Source: Saccharum officinarum (taxonomy: Eukaryota; Streptophyta; Magnoliopsida; Poales; Poaceae). Taken from it: a stretch of DNA of 64,000 nucleotides. The stretch spans positions 98,386,701 through 98,450,700 of the forward strand of contig CM036159.1 of assembly GCA_020631735.1 (NCBI GenBank), given 5' to 3'. The notes beneath the pieces were generated by a model that ran no database searches, had not been told where the DNA came from, and saw only the letters and a program-made list of their open reading frames with translations. Below, one piece after another: positions 46,811-58,991 of this stretch; position 1 is the stretch's first letter, and each line of letters starts with the position of its first letter. A program made the position numbers and the translations under genes.

Positions 46811-48240
46811 GAATGCACTTACAAACTCCCCCTTTTAGTAATTGATGACAACCAATTTAGGCTTACAATAGATAGAAAGAATTGAAGCTTTTGAATTCCA
46901 AAATTCAAGTTGAGCTCCCTCTTAATGTATGCATAGGATTTGAAATTTCAAATCTTGATTTAAGTCAAGATTGCATACATTAAGAATAAGCTCCCCCTAA
47001 ATTTTGCAATCCGTGGGGTGCCTAAGTGTGTGTGGAACAATAAAAAGGTGATGCATATGACAAGTTATATCACAAGAATAAATCAAAAGAACTTGAATGG
47101 TTATGCAAGAAAGAAAGGACTTAAACTCAATATAACCATTCTCAAATAAACAACCACCATAAGCATCAACACAAAAATGCCAAACAAGCTAAGATAGACA
47201 TTAAGCATAAATGTTTTAGCCTACAATCAACCATCACACACACATAGTTCAAGTTTACCACATGGTTCACACGAGATTAAGTTATTACAAAACGAAAATT
47301 TTAACTACCCCTATCACATCAAGATAAAAGCCTAACACTCCCCCTTTGGCATCAAATGTCAAAAGGGGTAGGCTCCAAGAAGCTCCAAGGGGCAAAGGCA
47401 GCGAGGGATCTACTGGTCATCATCATCATAAGCAACATAGTCCACCAGAGTGCTCTTACCAAGAGGATCTGCAGAAGTGGACTGCCCAAACTGAGGGTCA
47501 AAAAGCTGGAGCACGAGAGGTAGAAAGCCGAGTGATATCATCTGCACCACTCAAGATGTCGTGATAAGCAAAGCCACCCTCGGTGCCAGCAGGAATACCA
47601 CCACCATAGGTTGGATCAAAGGCACTGGGCTGCTAAAAGCCCTTTTGCTGCTCAAACTACTGAAAAGCCTCCATGTCATGCTACTCCGCATCATCAAATT
47701 GCTGTCCAGAGAGGTTGTCATATTCCACATAAGGATCGACAAAAGAGCGAAGAGGAGAAGCTGGAGGAAGACCGGCCTTCTCCTCTAGACGCAACATGCG
47801 CTTGTCCTGCTTGGCCTGACAATAGCAGAAGTAAGACATGAACCTCGGAAGCGCATGGTGAGTGGCATCCATGGGACCGCGACCACGACCACGGCCACGA
47901 CCATGCCCACACCCATGCCCTCCAGAGGCTCCAGCTGAAGGATCCATAGGAGGGACAACATCCTCCTCCACTGCTGCTGGAGCATCCTCATCATCCTGTC
48001 CTGCACCACTGTCACTAGCTTTAGTTGCCTTCCCTTTCCCTTTGCTTGATTGAGCCTGCAGTCACCTGAAATTCCAATCCGGATGCTTCATGTCACAAGG
48101 AAAGTCAAACCTGGTGACCTGCTCAATGATGTACATGAGGTAAGGGCATAAGGGAAAGATTGAGTGGAAGTCAAAGACACCTCGTCAATGTGATGCCACA
48201 GAAGATCTGTCACACTGAACCTCTTGTCAAGTCCAAAGCA
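46811..48240 (-). pseudogene. Degenerate transposon-derived coding sequence
   Basis: On the minus strand, broken frames read as IDEVSLTSTQSFPYALM, EQVTRFDFPCDMKHPDWNF (about 48200-48066) and, after interruptions, VVPPMDPSAGASGGHG followed by a GR-repeat tract (about 47960-47860) and YVEYDNLSGQQFDD. The pattern (acidic linker, glycine/arginine repeats) suggests a gag-like or transposon-associated product, but I cannot name the family. Confidence 0.35.
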
Positions 48241-48251
48241 TACTGATCTTT

Positions 48252-48473
48252 CTATAGCAGACTTGTCATTGGCTTGGCAATCTTCGAGAAATCTGGGATA
48301 AAACGACGATAGTAACCAGCTAAACCTAAGAAACTTCTAACTTCCAAAACTATGATCAGTGTCTTCCAATCCATAACCTCTTGCAATTTACTCGGATCTA
48401 CAGAAACTCCATTCTCTGACACGATGTGACCAAGGAAAGGAACTTTCTTCAACCAAAATTCACACTTGCTAAA
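48252..48473 (-). pseudogene. Ty3/gypsy reverse transcriptase fragment, cut by a later insertion
   Basis: Reads [56 protein letters not shown], the thumb/connection part of a chromovirus-type RT. Its 5' side ends exactly where the Tat-type LTR starts (48474), so it is the target into which that element inserted; the rest should lie beyond 64000. Confidence 0.85.
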
Positions 48474-49526
48474 TGTCGGTGTTCGGACCCGAGGGGGTCC
48501 TAAACCAACGAGTAAATGCTGCGTGTCTCTTTCCTGGATGGTGATGCAAGGAGAACACACGGGGGTTTATCCTGGTTCAGGCAAAAGAAGGCCCTATGTC
48601 TAGCGGGGGGGAGAAGTTTGTATTTCCTTGCACCGAAGTGCTCGTGTAGGGGTTACAAGCATGCGAGAGAGGGCGTCGAGCCCAAGTCTCAAAGAGAGGA
48701 AAAATAGGACAAGGGTGATTGCTTGAGATATCGATCTCTATCTTGCGTCTTGCCTGTTGTCTCTTGTTTTTCTTCGTTGTCCCCCCTCGTTGTAGAACCC
48801 TGGCCTGCCCTTTTATAGGGCGAGAGGAGGCCAAGACGATGGGGAGCCTTGAGGTGATGTTTTTGTCGATTCCTGTTGAGTTGACCATAGCGACGTGCTC
48901 TGGGAATGGCCGGCCATCCCTGGACACCATGGCGTCATGGGAGACGAGACGGCGAAATGACCCAGAGCGCCGTGCCACACCGTCCTTCCCTTGTCGTTGA
49001 ACTGTGCCGAGCGTCGAGGTTGGGTCGAGGCCGGGTCGAGACCGGATGGATAAGGCCGAATCCCCGAGATTGCGGAGAATGGGCCTTGTCTTATCCTCCC
49101 TCGAGGGTGATCGATGGTAAACAGTGCGCGGTAAGGTGGGTACAGTGACGGTTTTCACCTCCCATCACGGGATGGGTGGTAAAATAGTGAGATCTGACAT
49201 GGGCATTGTTCCTACGTCGATCCTAGTCACAGCCATGCCGATAGGTGGTAGTAGGTAACCGCATTAAATGCTATGGCTTTTGTCCTGGGGTAGGTAAAGA
49301 GAAGGAGTCGAGGCGCTCAACCCGGGCTCACGCGAGTCGGAGTTTTTCCCAGTGGGCGGACGAGCCTCGCGCGGGTCGGAGCACCGTCGAGGCGCCCTGT
49401 CGAGCGGGCCTCGTACGAGGCGGACTGGATACGCGGTCGAGGCGGGCTGCCTTTTATTGCGGTTTCAGTCGTTTTAGTTTTTTATTAGCGATGGATATGG
49501 GTACCCCCGTACTGTTGGTACCGACA
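48474..49526 (-). repeat. 3' LTR of the Tat-type element
   Basis: 1053 bp, TGTCGGT...ACCGACA, i.e. TG...CA with short inverted ends. On the element strand a TATA-like CTATAAAAGG (48819-48810) is the likely promoter motif. Confidence 0.88.
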
Positions 49527-49545
49527 GTAGCCCCCGAGCCTTTGG
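49527..49545 (-). other. Polypurine tract of the Tat-type element
   Basis: On the element strand AAAGGCTCGGGGGCTAC directly precedes the 3' LTR, as in many grass gypsy elements. Confidence 0.65.
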
Positions 49546-49720
49546 GTGAGTGTGTGATCACTCTCCCAGAGGTTTGTTTGAACTGGAGTCATAGCGTCGT
49601 GATTTTTTCCGGTGGGGGCACGCGAGCGCACCCGCCGGGTGTAGCCCTCGAGGCCTCGGTGGAGTGTTGAGACTCCTCCGAGGTCTTGTATTCATTATAT
49701 TGGGGAATGATTCGTTGCGG

Positions 49721-51630
49721 TCAAGCCCCCGAGCCTCACGTGCATGAGGTCAATCAGAGTCTCGGTCGTCTTTTGTTGTGCGACCCTCACGCTCCTCCTT
49801 CTAGAAGGAGGAGGAGGGGTGGGGAACGCCGTACTACCCCTGTTTGGGCAAGTTCTGACGATCTCCGGCGAGCTGCTAGCGGGGGAATTCGAGTGAGAGC
49901 CCGTGCCCCAGTCGTTAGGGGTCGGCTAGTGGCCCGGAGGCGCTCTCAAAGATGCCAAGAAGTGGTCGTGTGGATCTCGATTCCCTGCGACAGGATTCGA
50001 GGGCTCTGTGCCTCCCCCAAGGGGATTCCTACGTCGACCTCCTCCTTGGGCCTCGAATACGTCCTGGGGTGCCTCGAGAGCGTGGCTCGAGCCCTGGCCA
50101 TGTACGGGTGCACCCTTGGTCGTCCCTAACTCTGTTACTCGAGGGCAGCTATCGAACCCTGGTCGAGGGCCAGCTTTCGATCCCTTAAGGTTTAGGTTTC
50201 TGCGGTCGAGCCCCCGAGCCTCGCGCGCGTGAGGTCGATCAGAGTTCGGACCGTCTTTTACTGTTCGTCCCTCATGCTCCTTTTCTGAAAAAAGGAGGAG
50301 GGGTGGAGAACATCGTACTACCCTCGTTTGGGCGAGTTCCGACGGCCTCCGGTGAGCTGCTAACGGGGGAATTCGAGTGAGAGTCCGTGCCCCAGTCGTT
50401 AGGGGTCGGCTAGTGGCCCGGAGGCGCTCTCAAAGATGCCAAGAAGTGGTCGTGTGGATCTCGATTCCCTGCGACAGGATTCGAGGGCTCGGTGCCTCCC
50501 TCGAGGGGATTCCTACGTCGACCTCCTCCTTTGGCCTCGAATACGTCCTAGGGTGCCTCGAGAGCGTGGCTCGAGCCCTGGCCATGTACAGGCGCACCCT
50601 TGGTCATCCCTAACTCTATTACTCGAGGGCAGCTGTCGAACCCTGGTCGAGGGCTAGCTTTCGATCCCTCAAGGTTTAGGTTTCTACGGTCGAGCCCCCG
50701 AGCCTCGCGCGCGTGAGGTCGATCAGAGTCCGGACCGTCTTTTACTGTTCATCCCTCACGCTCCTTTTCCGAAAAAAGGAGGAGGGGTGGAGAATGTCGT
50801 ACTACCCTCGTTTGGGCGAGTTTCGACGGCCTCCGGTGAGCTGCTAACGGGGAAATTCGAGTGAGAGTCCGTGCCCCAGTCGTTAGGGGTCGGCTAGTGG
50901 CCCGGAGGCGCTCTCAAAGATGCCAAGAAGTGGTCGTGTGGATCTCGATTCCCTGCGACAGGATTCGAGGGCTCAGTGCCTCCCTCGAGGGGATTCCTAC
51001 GTCGACCTCCTCCTTTGGCCTCGAATACGTCCTGGGGTGCCTCGAGAGCGTGGCTCGAGCCCTGGCCATGTACAGGCGCACCCTTGGTCATCCCTAACTC
51101 TATTACTCGAGGGCAGCTGTCGAACCCTGGTCGAGGGCCAGCTTTCGATCCCTCAAGGTTTAGGTTTCTACGGTCGAGCCCCCGAGCCTCGCGCGCGTGA
51201 GGTCGATCAGAGTCCGGACCGTCTTTTACTGTTCATCCCTCACGCTCCTTTTCCGAAAAAAGGAGGAGGGGTGGAGAATGTCGTACTACCCTCGTTTGGG
51301 CGAGTTTCGACGGCCTCCGGTGAGCTGCTAACGGGGAAATTCGAGTGAGAGTCCGTGCCCCAGTCGTTAGGGGTCGGCTAGTGGCCCGGAGGCGCTCTCA
51401 AAGATGCCAAGAAATGGTCGTGTGGATCTCGATTCCCTGCGACAGGATTCGAGGGCTCGGTGCCTCCCCCGAGGGGATTCCTACGTCGACCTCCTCCTTT
51501 GGCCTCGAATACGTCCTGGGGTGCCTCGAGAGCGTGGCTCGAGCCCTGGCCATGTACGGGCGCACCCTTGGTCATCCCTAACTCTGTTGCTCGAGGGCAG
51601 CTGTCGAACCCTGGTCGAGGGCCAGCTTCC
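49721..51630. repeat. Four-unit tandem array, period ~484 bp
   Basis: Units start at 49721, 50206, 50690 and 51174 (spacings 485, 484, 484), each with TCGAGCCCCCGAGCCTCGCG near the start. The last unit diverges near 51630. Units 2-4 are nearly identical and unit 1 is more diverged, indicating recent expansion. The 74-78 codon ORFs recurring in each unit on both strands have no domain and are not called. The array lies between the 3' LTR and the TATA box of the antisense gene. Confidence 0.93.
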
Positions 51631-51905
51631 ACTCCCTCGAGGCTCATACCAGGCTCGGGGCCCGTTTCCTAGGTATTTGGGAATATCCGTCCGTGGATCC
51701 CTCCCTCGCCCGTTAGCCGGGTGCGTCTTTTTAGGAGGGGAGGCGAGATCGGCGCGGTAGTGGGTGACGTGGCGTACGGTTATGAAGTGGGGGACGACCA
51801 CGTGCCCAACTCCTACGAGATGTAAGGAAATGGTTAGGTGGGCGCATTTAATGCGGGAAACTGTTCCTACCTTTTCGCGCGGCCGTTGGGCTTCCGCCTA
51901 GGCAT

Positions 51906-51912
51906 ATAAAAT
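51906..51912 (+). promoter_or_regulatory. TATA box of the antisense gene
   Basis: TATAAAA, about 144 bases upstream of the ATG at 52056. It lies just after the tandem array and points away from the 3' LTR, opposite to gag-pol. Confidence 0.6.
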
Positions 51913-52055
51913 TAAGGCCTAGGGGTCTGCGTTCCCCACCGGTCCCTTGCGCTCCTGCAATCTTCTGCCTCAGACAACCCTTGCCTTATTGCGCTCTCCG
52001 CCCGCATCGCTGCCGCCACCGCATCCTCTCCGTCCACCCCCTTCCGACAGCACCG

Positions 52056-55000
52056 ATGGCAGGAAAGAGCCAGATCCTCCCCGCCAACGACTGGGCCGCC
52101 TCCTCGGTGATGGAGAGGAGGTTGGAAGAGTTGGTCGAGGACGGGCTGCTGCGGCCAAGGACGAGCCGGTCGCAGCCGGAGTGGATCGCGCCGCCTCCTG
52201 CCCACCGGGAGCCGGCGCCCCCTGAAGGGTACGTGGTGAGCTTCGTCTGCTTCCACGAGCGGGGGTTTGGCGTGCCGGCGTCCGTCTTCATGCGTGCGCT
52301 CCTCCACTACTACCAGGTGGAGCTTCACCACCTTGCCCCCAACGCCGTCGCGCAGGCCGCCATCTTCGCGGCGGTCTGCGAGGGCTACCTGGGGTGGAGC
52401 AGCAGTGGAACCTGTGGCTTCACCTTTTCAAGGCCGAGCTCTTCGCCAAGAAGGCGGGGGAGAAGGGCGTCCTGTGCGCGGCTCGAGTAGGGAGCTGCGT
52501 CCTATAGGTGAGGTCGAGCCGGGCGGATCTGTACATCCTGGCTCGCCTCATCTCTTCGAACAGCGGGTGGCACGAGGGTTGGTTCTACCTCCGCAACGAT
52601 GAAAATCAGTTGCCGAGGTACACTAGCCGCGTGCTGACCGCTCGAGAGGATCGCTGGGCGTACGGAGTGCCGGAAGCCGAGAAGCCACGCCTGGACCCGC
52701 TGCTGGCGGCGCTACAGCAGCTTCGCCTTCGGGGCTTGACGGCTACGGCGGTGGCCGCGGCCTTCCATCGCCGCAGAGTGATGCCGCTGTGCCAGCGTCG
52801 TCTCCGCCTCGACCAGATGACTCCGGAGGCATCTCTGGAGGGGACCCGGATGTCCCACGAATCCCTTGCCCTCAAGGAGGTCCTCCGGTGAGCGCGCCGG
52901 ATGGTTGGGAACTTCAAGGTGGAGGAGGCCAACCGGGTCCCCATGAGACCTACCGAAGGGTTCGAGCTCGTGGTTCGTATCTTAGGGCTAGTATGTTTGC
53001 TAATTTCGTTTATTTTTGGATTTCGCTGATTTGGTCGAGGCCGGCGCGTAGGATTTGTCGGCGCTGCGGGAAACACGTCCGCCAGTCCTAGAGGACCGGC
53101 CCACTCGGGAGGCTCGACGCCAGCATGCCTCCAAGAAGAATCAAACCAAGGAGACGGCCAAGAAGCGGGCAATCCACAAGGCCAAAGAGGCGAAGGCGTT
53201 GAAGAAGCTCTGGCGCCAGCAGACCATCGACGAGGTCCCCCTGGCGCCGTCGCCTTCCGAGACGATCTCGAGGGAGGACGACGACAGCAGCGGCGAAGAC
53301 GACGACGCCCTATCGCGGTATGAGATCGCGACCGGACTAGGGGACCTTCCCGACATTCGCCCCCTGCTGGAGCCCATCAGGGGGGCGTCCTCCTCGGTCG
53401 TCGTGGTCGAGGAGTCCGAGGAGGAGGAGAAGACAGAGAAGGAGACGGGCCCCTCGACGGGAGGGGCCGCTTTACCCCGGACCCAGCAAGAGGGGTCAAC
53501 GGGGACGCCCGCACCAGCCTAGGCCCCGCAAGCTCGGGCAGGGGCTGGGACGGCGGTACCGGCATCGTCATCGGTGGCGGCGTCGGCAGGCGTGAGAACC
53601 CGAGGCCAGCTGGCCTCAGAGGCACAGAAGGCGCAGGGCGGTGCGTCGGTCAAGGCCCCAAGGAGTGCCCGGCCTGCTGGTGGGGCCGCTGCGAGGCCAC
53701 AATCGGCCGCCCCGGGAGGCTCGGATCGCACGGGGTCGAGGCCCTTGGTGCCGATTTCCGGGTAAGCGTTTCTGCTTGGTTGTTCTGCCTTTCTCTGGAT
53801 CCGTTGGCTGACATTTCTTCTCACTTTGCAGGTTAAAGCGGAAGGCAGAGCCGATGGGGCCTACCCCCGTGAAGTCGCTGCGGGCCAGCGCCGTTGTCCT
53901 TAACCGGACGACGGAGCAGGATGCGGCCTGGGTCCAGCAGGTCGAGGCCGCGAAGGGGCGCCTGCGACAATGGCAGGGGCAGTGGATGCCACGGTGGTTG
54001 CTGGCCCTGATCCTGCCGTGGAGGGGCCGAACCGGCGGAGATGGTGGCGCCCGGTGCGGTCGAGGCGGGGCCCAGGTCATCGGCGACGGCCGAGGCTGCC
54101 GTCGAGGTCATGACGGGCGAGGCACCCGTCCGCGGTGCGGAGCAGGTGGGTGCTGACGTGACCATGGAGGAGGTCGCGTCGGCGTCGGGGCAGGAGGCGG
54201 CCCTGGCGAGGGGGTCACGGCCGCAGCAAGACCCGTCGGCGGAGCCAGCGGGTACGGTGGAGGGCGGGGCGGTCGAGCCCCTGACCGGAGCACCAGAAGA
54301 AGAGGCGCCGGCTCCGGGGGCGCCAACGGTCGAGGCGCCGGTACCGGAGCCGTCGTCGGTCGAGGCGCCGGCTCCGGAGGCGCCGGCGGTTGAGGGGCCA
54401 GTTCCCTTAGGAGGGCGGGCACCCATGACCGTGGACCTTACCCTCGACGACACCCCCTGGACAAAGGGAAACAAGTGATGGGGGTCGAGGGGGGCGAGGC
54501 CGCGGATCAGGCCGGTGCCTCGACGGCCGTTGGAGAGGCGAGAACTGCGGGCGAGGCCGGTCCTTCCGCGGGACCGGGAGACGCCCCGGCCGGGTCATCG
54601 TCGTCATGGCCCGACATCGCCGCGCTGGCGATAGCGCGGGCAGAGACAGAGATACCGAGGTGGGGGGGCATCCCTCCAGTTTAGGGACGCCGCGAACCCC
54701 GACGCCGAGCCCATCTTCGTCCTGAACGACAAAGATGAAGTGCACCGATGGGAGTACCTCGAGGGCGTCCGCCGGCACCTTGATCGGTTGCTCCGAGTGG
54801 CGTCCGAGGCCGTGTCGCGGAGTATGCAGGATGCCACCGAGGTATGATCGACCCGTCGTCTTTCTCTGTGGTTTTCTTGGTGTCTTTTTCCCTCGGCTTT
54901 TTAACCTTTTCGGTTTTTTCGGATTGCGTTCAGGAGCTGAAGGAGTACTCCCGCCGCAAGTCACTCTTCATCCGGGATGAGAGTGGCGTGTGGGCCGCGC

Positions 55001-56009
55001 TGTCTCAGCAACGGGTCCTGGTCGAGGAGGCCCAGAAACGGCTTTCCGATCGGAACGCCGAAATGGCTGAGCTGCGCGTCGCGTACGCGGTGGTGAAGGA
55101 GGAGGCGATGCAGGCTTGGGCGGCCGAAGCCGTGATGCGCACTGACATGGACAAGGCTCGGGAGGAGGCTGCCCAGGCCCGCAGGGATCTCGAGCCCCTG
55201 TCGGGACGGGTGAAGGAGCTCGAGGAGGATGTCTCCCAGGTTAGCCGTCAGCGCGACGCCCTCAACGTCGAGGTCGAGCAGGCCACCGCTCGTTCTGATG
55301 CTCTGAAGGACAAGGTCACGACGCTGAAGGGAGCCGTCCAAGAGAAGGACGCAGCTCTCGAGTCTGCTCGGCAAGAGATCGAGGCGCTAAAGGCGACCAT
55401 CAGTGACAAGGACAGCGCCCTCCTAGGGCTCGAGCGGACGTGCGGGGGGCTTCGCAACGAGGTCGTGGGCCTGCAGACCCATATCGAGGGTAAGTGTGAT
55501 TGTTACGGCCACGACGTTGAGGGCCTCGTGTTGGGTATTAATTTGTTTATCGTGTTTCAGAGCTAGAGAGGGAGAATCGAGAGGCCCAATCTTCTGCCAA
55601 CTCCTTCCAGAGCCTCCTCGAAGCCGAGATCCGGAGGACCCAGCTGCTCCAGGGCGCGATCACCACCGTGTGTGACGGCCTGGGGGTCGAGCCCGATGCC
55701 GACACCAGGGAAGATGTTCCGAGGAACTCCTTCGTCCGTCGGATGGTGGCGCTGGGCCGCCTTGCCCGGGAGAAGATACGGGACGGCCTCCATCACGGCG
55801 TAAAGAGGGCGCTGGCCGTTGTCCGTTCAGGGTTTGTGTTCGACATGAAGCTCGTCGCTGAGGGCTTCATCACAGACCCGGATCGGACGGACGAGGAGAA
55901 CGAGGATGCCTGCCTGGAGCTGATTGAAGCCGCGGAAGAGCCTGGAAGCCGTCTGGCCTCGCTTTTTGAAGCCGAGGTGGTTCCGCCTGCTGACGATGAG
56001 GGCCTGTGA
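52056..56009 (+). CDS. Spliced antisense gene of the Tat-type element (PF04195-like domain plus coiled coil), broken copy
   Basis: Opposite in strand to gag-pol. Exon 1 from ATG 52056 carries PPEGYVVSFVCFHERGFGVP, FMRALLHYYQVELHHLAPNA and CEGYLG, the signature of the 'putative gypsy type transposon' domain (PF04195). Later exons begin at 53052, 53832 (after TTTGCAG), 54934 (after GTTCAG) and 55561 (after GTTTCAG). Donors at 53762, 54842 and 55490 are GT with good context; the first donor, near 52968, is uncertain. Exon 2 has a basic KKNQTKETAKKRAIHKAKEA patch and an acidic tract. Exon 3 has repeated VEAP-PE units. Exons 4-5 form a long coiled coil, ending VVPPADDEGL. Breaks: a lost base in the G-run 52391-52394, stop codons at 52505-52507 (TAG) and 52889-52891 (TGA), and frame changes in 53.9-54.7 kb. 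The function of this family is unknown to me. Confidence 0.75.
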
Positions 56010-56688
56010 GCCAAATCTGGGCATGAAGGCCCATGTAATAAGTTAGTATTTTGAATTTTGGTCGTGGTGGCCTCGAAGGCCCTAAGAACTCGAAACATAA
56101 ACCGGTTCGTGGTTAATTTAGTTTTATTCGAGCTTTTCTTCCCTTTATCGCTTGGATCGTGTTCTCGCGTGATTTACTTAGCACGCAGTTGCATCCTTTG
56201 GCGTAAGGGAGCGAGTGGAGGTACCGTAGCCTCGGGGGCGTAAGTGATCTCACGGCTCAACTGCCCTCGAGCTTCAGGGTGATGTTGCGGCCTTGTAAAT
56301 CGTGTGAGAGCCTGATCTAAGCGACAGGGGGTATGTTCTTTTTCAAAGTTAGGAACCGTTATTTAGATCTCCCTAGCGTGAAGTCGCACCTCTAAAAGGT
56401 GTGAGGGGTGAGTGGAGGTACCGTAGCCTCGGAGGCGTAGGTGATACTCCTGACTCGAGAGCCCTTTCGAACCTTAGGGTGCTCTTGCAGCGAAGTCGAT
56501 CTAAGAAGCGGTTCTTAAATTTAAAAAAGAGCATAAGTTTTTTTGGGGACTGGGGGTTCCCCCCTTGTAGCCCCCAGGGAGGGTCGATTCTGGAGTGCAG
56601 AGTCGATCCTTCCTCATTGTGAAACGAAAGTTTGAACATCGCTGTATTCTTTATTGACGAAAAAGAAACTACAGAGCCTCGAGGCTTT
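56010..56688. other. Region between the converging antisense gene and pol
   Basis: About 680 bases with no supported ORF. It contains two similar segments (56209-56275 and 56408-56470: GAGTGGAGGTACCGTAGCCT). It must contain the 3' ends of both transcription units if both are used. Confidence 0.6.
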
Positions 56689-57723
56689 TTAAGGAAAGAA
56701 GCGACGTAGCTGTTCAATGTTCCAAGCGTTGGTGAGGATTTCGCCCTTCTCGTTGGATAGCTTGTAGGTGCCCGGCTTTAGTACTTCTGCGATGATGTAC
56801 GGCCCTTCCCATGGTGGCGTGAGCTTGTGCCGTCCCTTGGTGTTCTGGTTCCGCCGTAGCACCAAGTCGCCGACGTTGAGGTCACGCTTGCGGACGTGTC
56901 TGTCGTGGTAGCGTCGGAGACCCTGCTGGTACCTGGCAGAATGCAACAGAGCCACATCTCGGGCTTCCTCGAGCTGGTCGAGGGCGTCCTGTCTTGTGGC
57001 GTCGTTATTTCTTTCGTTGTAGGCCTTCAACCTTGGGGATCCGTATTCTATATCAGTTGGGAGCATAGCCTCAGACCCGTAGACTAAGAAGAACGGAGTG
57101 AACCCCGTGGCTCGACTCGGCGTTGTTCTTAGGCTCCACAGGACCGAGGGTAGCTCGGCAGCCCATCTTTTGCCATGTTTATTTAGTTTGTCAAAGATTC
57201 TGGGTTTCAGGCCTTGTAGGACCATGCCATTGGCACGTTCCACCTGACCGTTTGTTTTTGGATGGGCCACGGCTGACCAGAGCACTCGGATGTGGTGGCT
57301 GTCGCAGAAATCCAAAAACTTTTTACCAGTGAACTGGGTGCCATTGTCTGTGATGATACAGTTGGGGACCCCAAAGCGATGAATAATGTCGGTGAAGAAG
57401 AGCACAGCTTGCTCGGACCTGATGCTGGTGATAGGGCGGGCCTCGATCCACTTGGAGAATTTGTCGATTGCGACGAGCAAGTGGGTGAAGCCGCCAGTTG
57501 TCCTTTTCAATGGTCCGACAAGGTCGAGCCCCAAACGGCAAACGACCATGTGATGGGGATAGTTTGCAGGGCATGTGCCGGAAGATGGGTTCGTCTCGCA
57601 TAGTACTGACAACCCTTGCAGGAGCGTACTAGCTTGACAGCGTCGGAGACCGCGGTCGGCCAATAGAATCCTTGTCGAAAGGCGTTTCCGACGAGGGTTC
57701 GAGGTGCTGCGTGGTGACCGCAA
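56689..57723 (-). pseudogene. Integrase core and C-terminus (Tat-type pol)
   Basis: DDE core: LGLDLVGPLKRTTGGFTHLL, FGVPNCIITDNGTQFTGKKF, VAHPKTNGQVERANG. C-terminal part: DRHVRKRDLNVGDLVLRR, LTPPWEGPYIIAEVLKPGTY, ending EQLRRFFP. The frame differs from the preceding RNase H/zinc-finger frame, with the change near 57550-57600. Confidence 0.88.
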
Positions 57724-58991
57724 GCCCCCGAGTGGAGATCGCTGAGCAGGTTCCTGCCTTGCTCATTTGTGATGCATCGTTGGAGGATACCAGTAGGGCT
57801 ACGGCGGTAGAGCTCTCTGCTGTCGCCCATGATTACAAAGGTTTTGGCCCGGCGTGCGATCCGTCGAGCCTCAGTCTTATCCGAGGGGAGGTCCCCTCGG
57901 CTGAGGTAGTCGAGGTACGGGACGCGCCAGTCAGGCTCGAGGTCAGACGGTGGGGTCAAGTCTTCCACCTGCATGGCTTCAGCCCCGGTCGAGGGGGCTT
58001 CTGCCTCAGGTGGAGGGTCGAGTGACGTCCCGTCAACCCCTCCGTCTGGCCCGAGGTCGACGGATGGCTGCTGAAGGTCTTTTGCGAAAACGTCCGGTGG
58101 AACCGTAGCTCGACTGGACGTGATTTTTGCCAGTTCATCGGCGGCCTCATTATACCTGCGTGCGATGTGGTTGAGCTCGAGGCCGTGAAACTTGTCCTCG
58201 AGGCGCCGTACTTCTTGGCAGTAGGCTTCCATCTTGGGGTCACGGCAGCTCGAGCTCTTCATGACCTGATCGATCACGAGTTGGGAGTCGCCTCGAACGT
58301 CAAGGTGTCGGACCCCGAGCTCGACGGCGATTCTTAATCCCGTGACGAGCGCCTCGTATTCGGCGACGTTGTTAGACGCAGGAAAATGAAGCCGGATGAC
58401 GTAGCGCATGTGAACCCCGAGGGGTGAGACGAAGAGCAAGCCCGCGCCTGCTCCCGTTTTCATCAATGACCCATCGAAGTACATGGTCCACAGCTCCGCC
58501 TGAAGCTGTGCAGGGGGGAGTTGGGTGTCGGTCCACTCAGCCAGGAAATCTGCTAACACCTGTGACTTGATAGCTTTTCGCGGCGCATAGGACAAGGTCT
58601 CGCCCATGAGTTCGACTGCCCATTTGGCAACCCTACCCGAGGCTTCCCGGTTCTGGGCTATCTCTCCCACGGGGAAAGAAGAAACCACAGTAATCGGGTG
58701 ACCCTCGAAGTAGTGTCGGAGCTTGCGCCGTGTCAGGATGACGGCATATAGCAGTTTCTGGATCTGTGGGTATCGAATCTTGGTTTCTGAGAGCACCTCG
58801 CTAATGAAATAGACCGGCCTCTGGACGAGCAAGGTATGTGCCTCCTCGGCCCGTTCGACAACCAGGGCAGCACTGACTACTTGTGATGTCGCGGCGACAT
58901 AGAGTAGGAGTGGTTCCCCGGGTTGGAGGGACGAGGATTGGTGAGTTAGAGAGTGTGGCCTTGAGTTTTGTGAGAGCCTCCTCAGCCTCAA
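57507..58991 (-). pseudogene. RNase H and integrase zinc finger (Tat-type pol)
   Basis: RT-linked RNase H at the start (LLLYVAATSQVVSAALVVER, RYPQIQKLLYAVILTRRKLR HYFEGH), then a second RNase H-like domain (WTMYFDGSLMKTGAGAGLLF, NNVAEYEALVTGLR, RGDSQLVIDQV, ARRYNEAADELA), a dual arrangement known for Tat elements. The integrase HHCC finger follows (DLHSGACGHHAAPRTLVGNA, CKGCQYYAR). Joined to the RT frame by a shift at the C-run 58916-58919. Confidence 0.85.

Noticed and set aside
49721..51630. CRISPR-like or gene-family reading of the ~484-bp repeats
   Set aside because: Units are long, contiguous and without spacers; the genome is plant nuclear; the recurring 74-78 codon ORFs have no domain.
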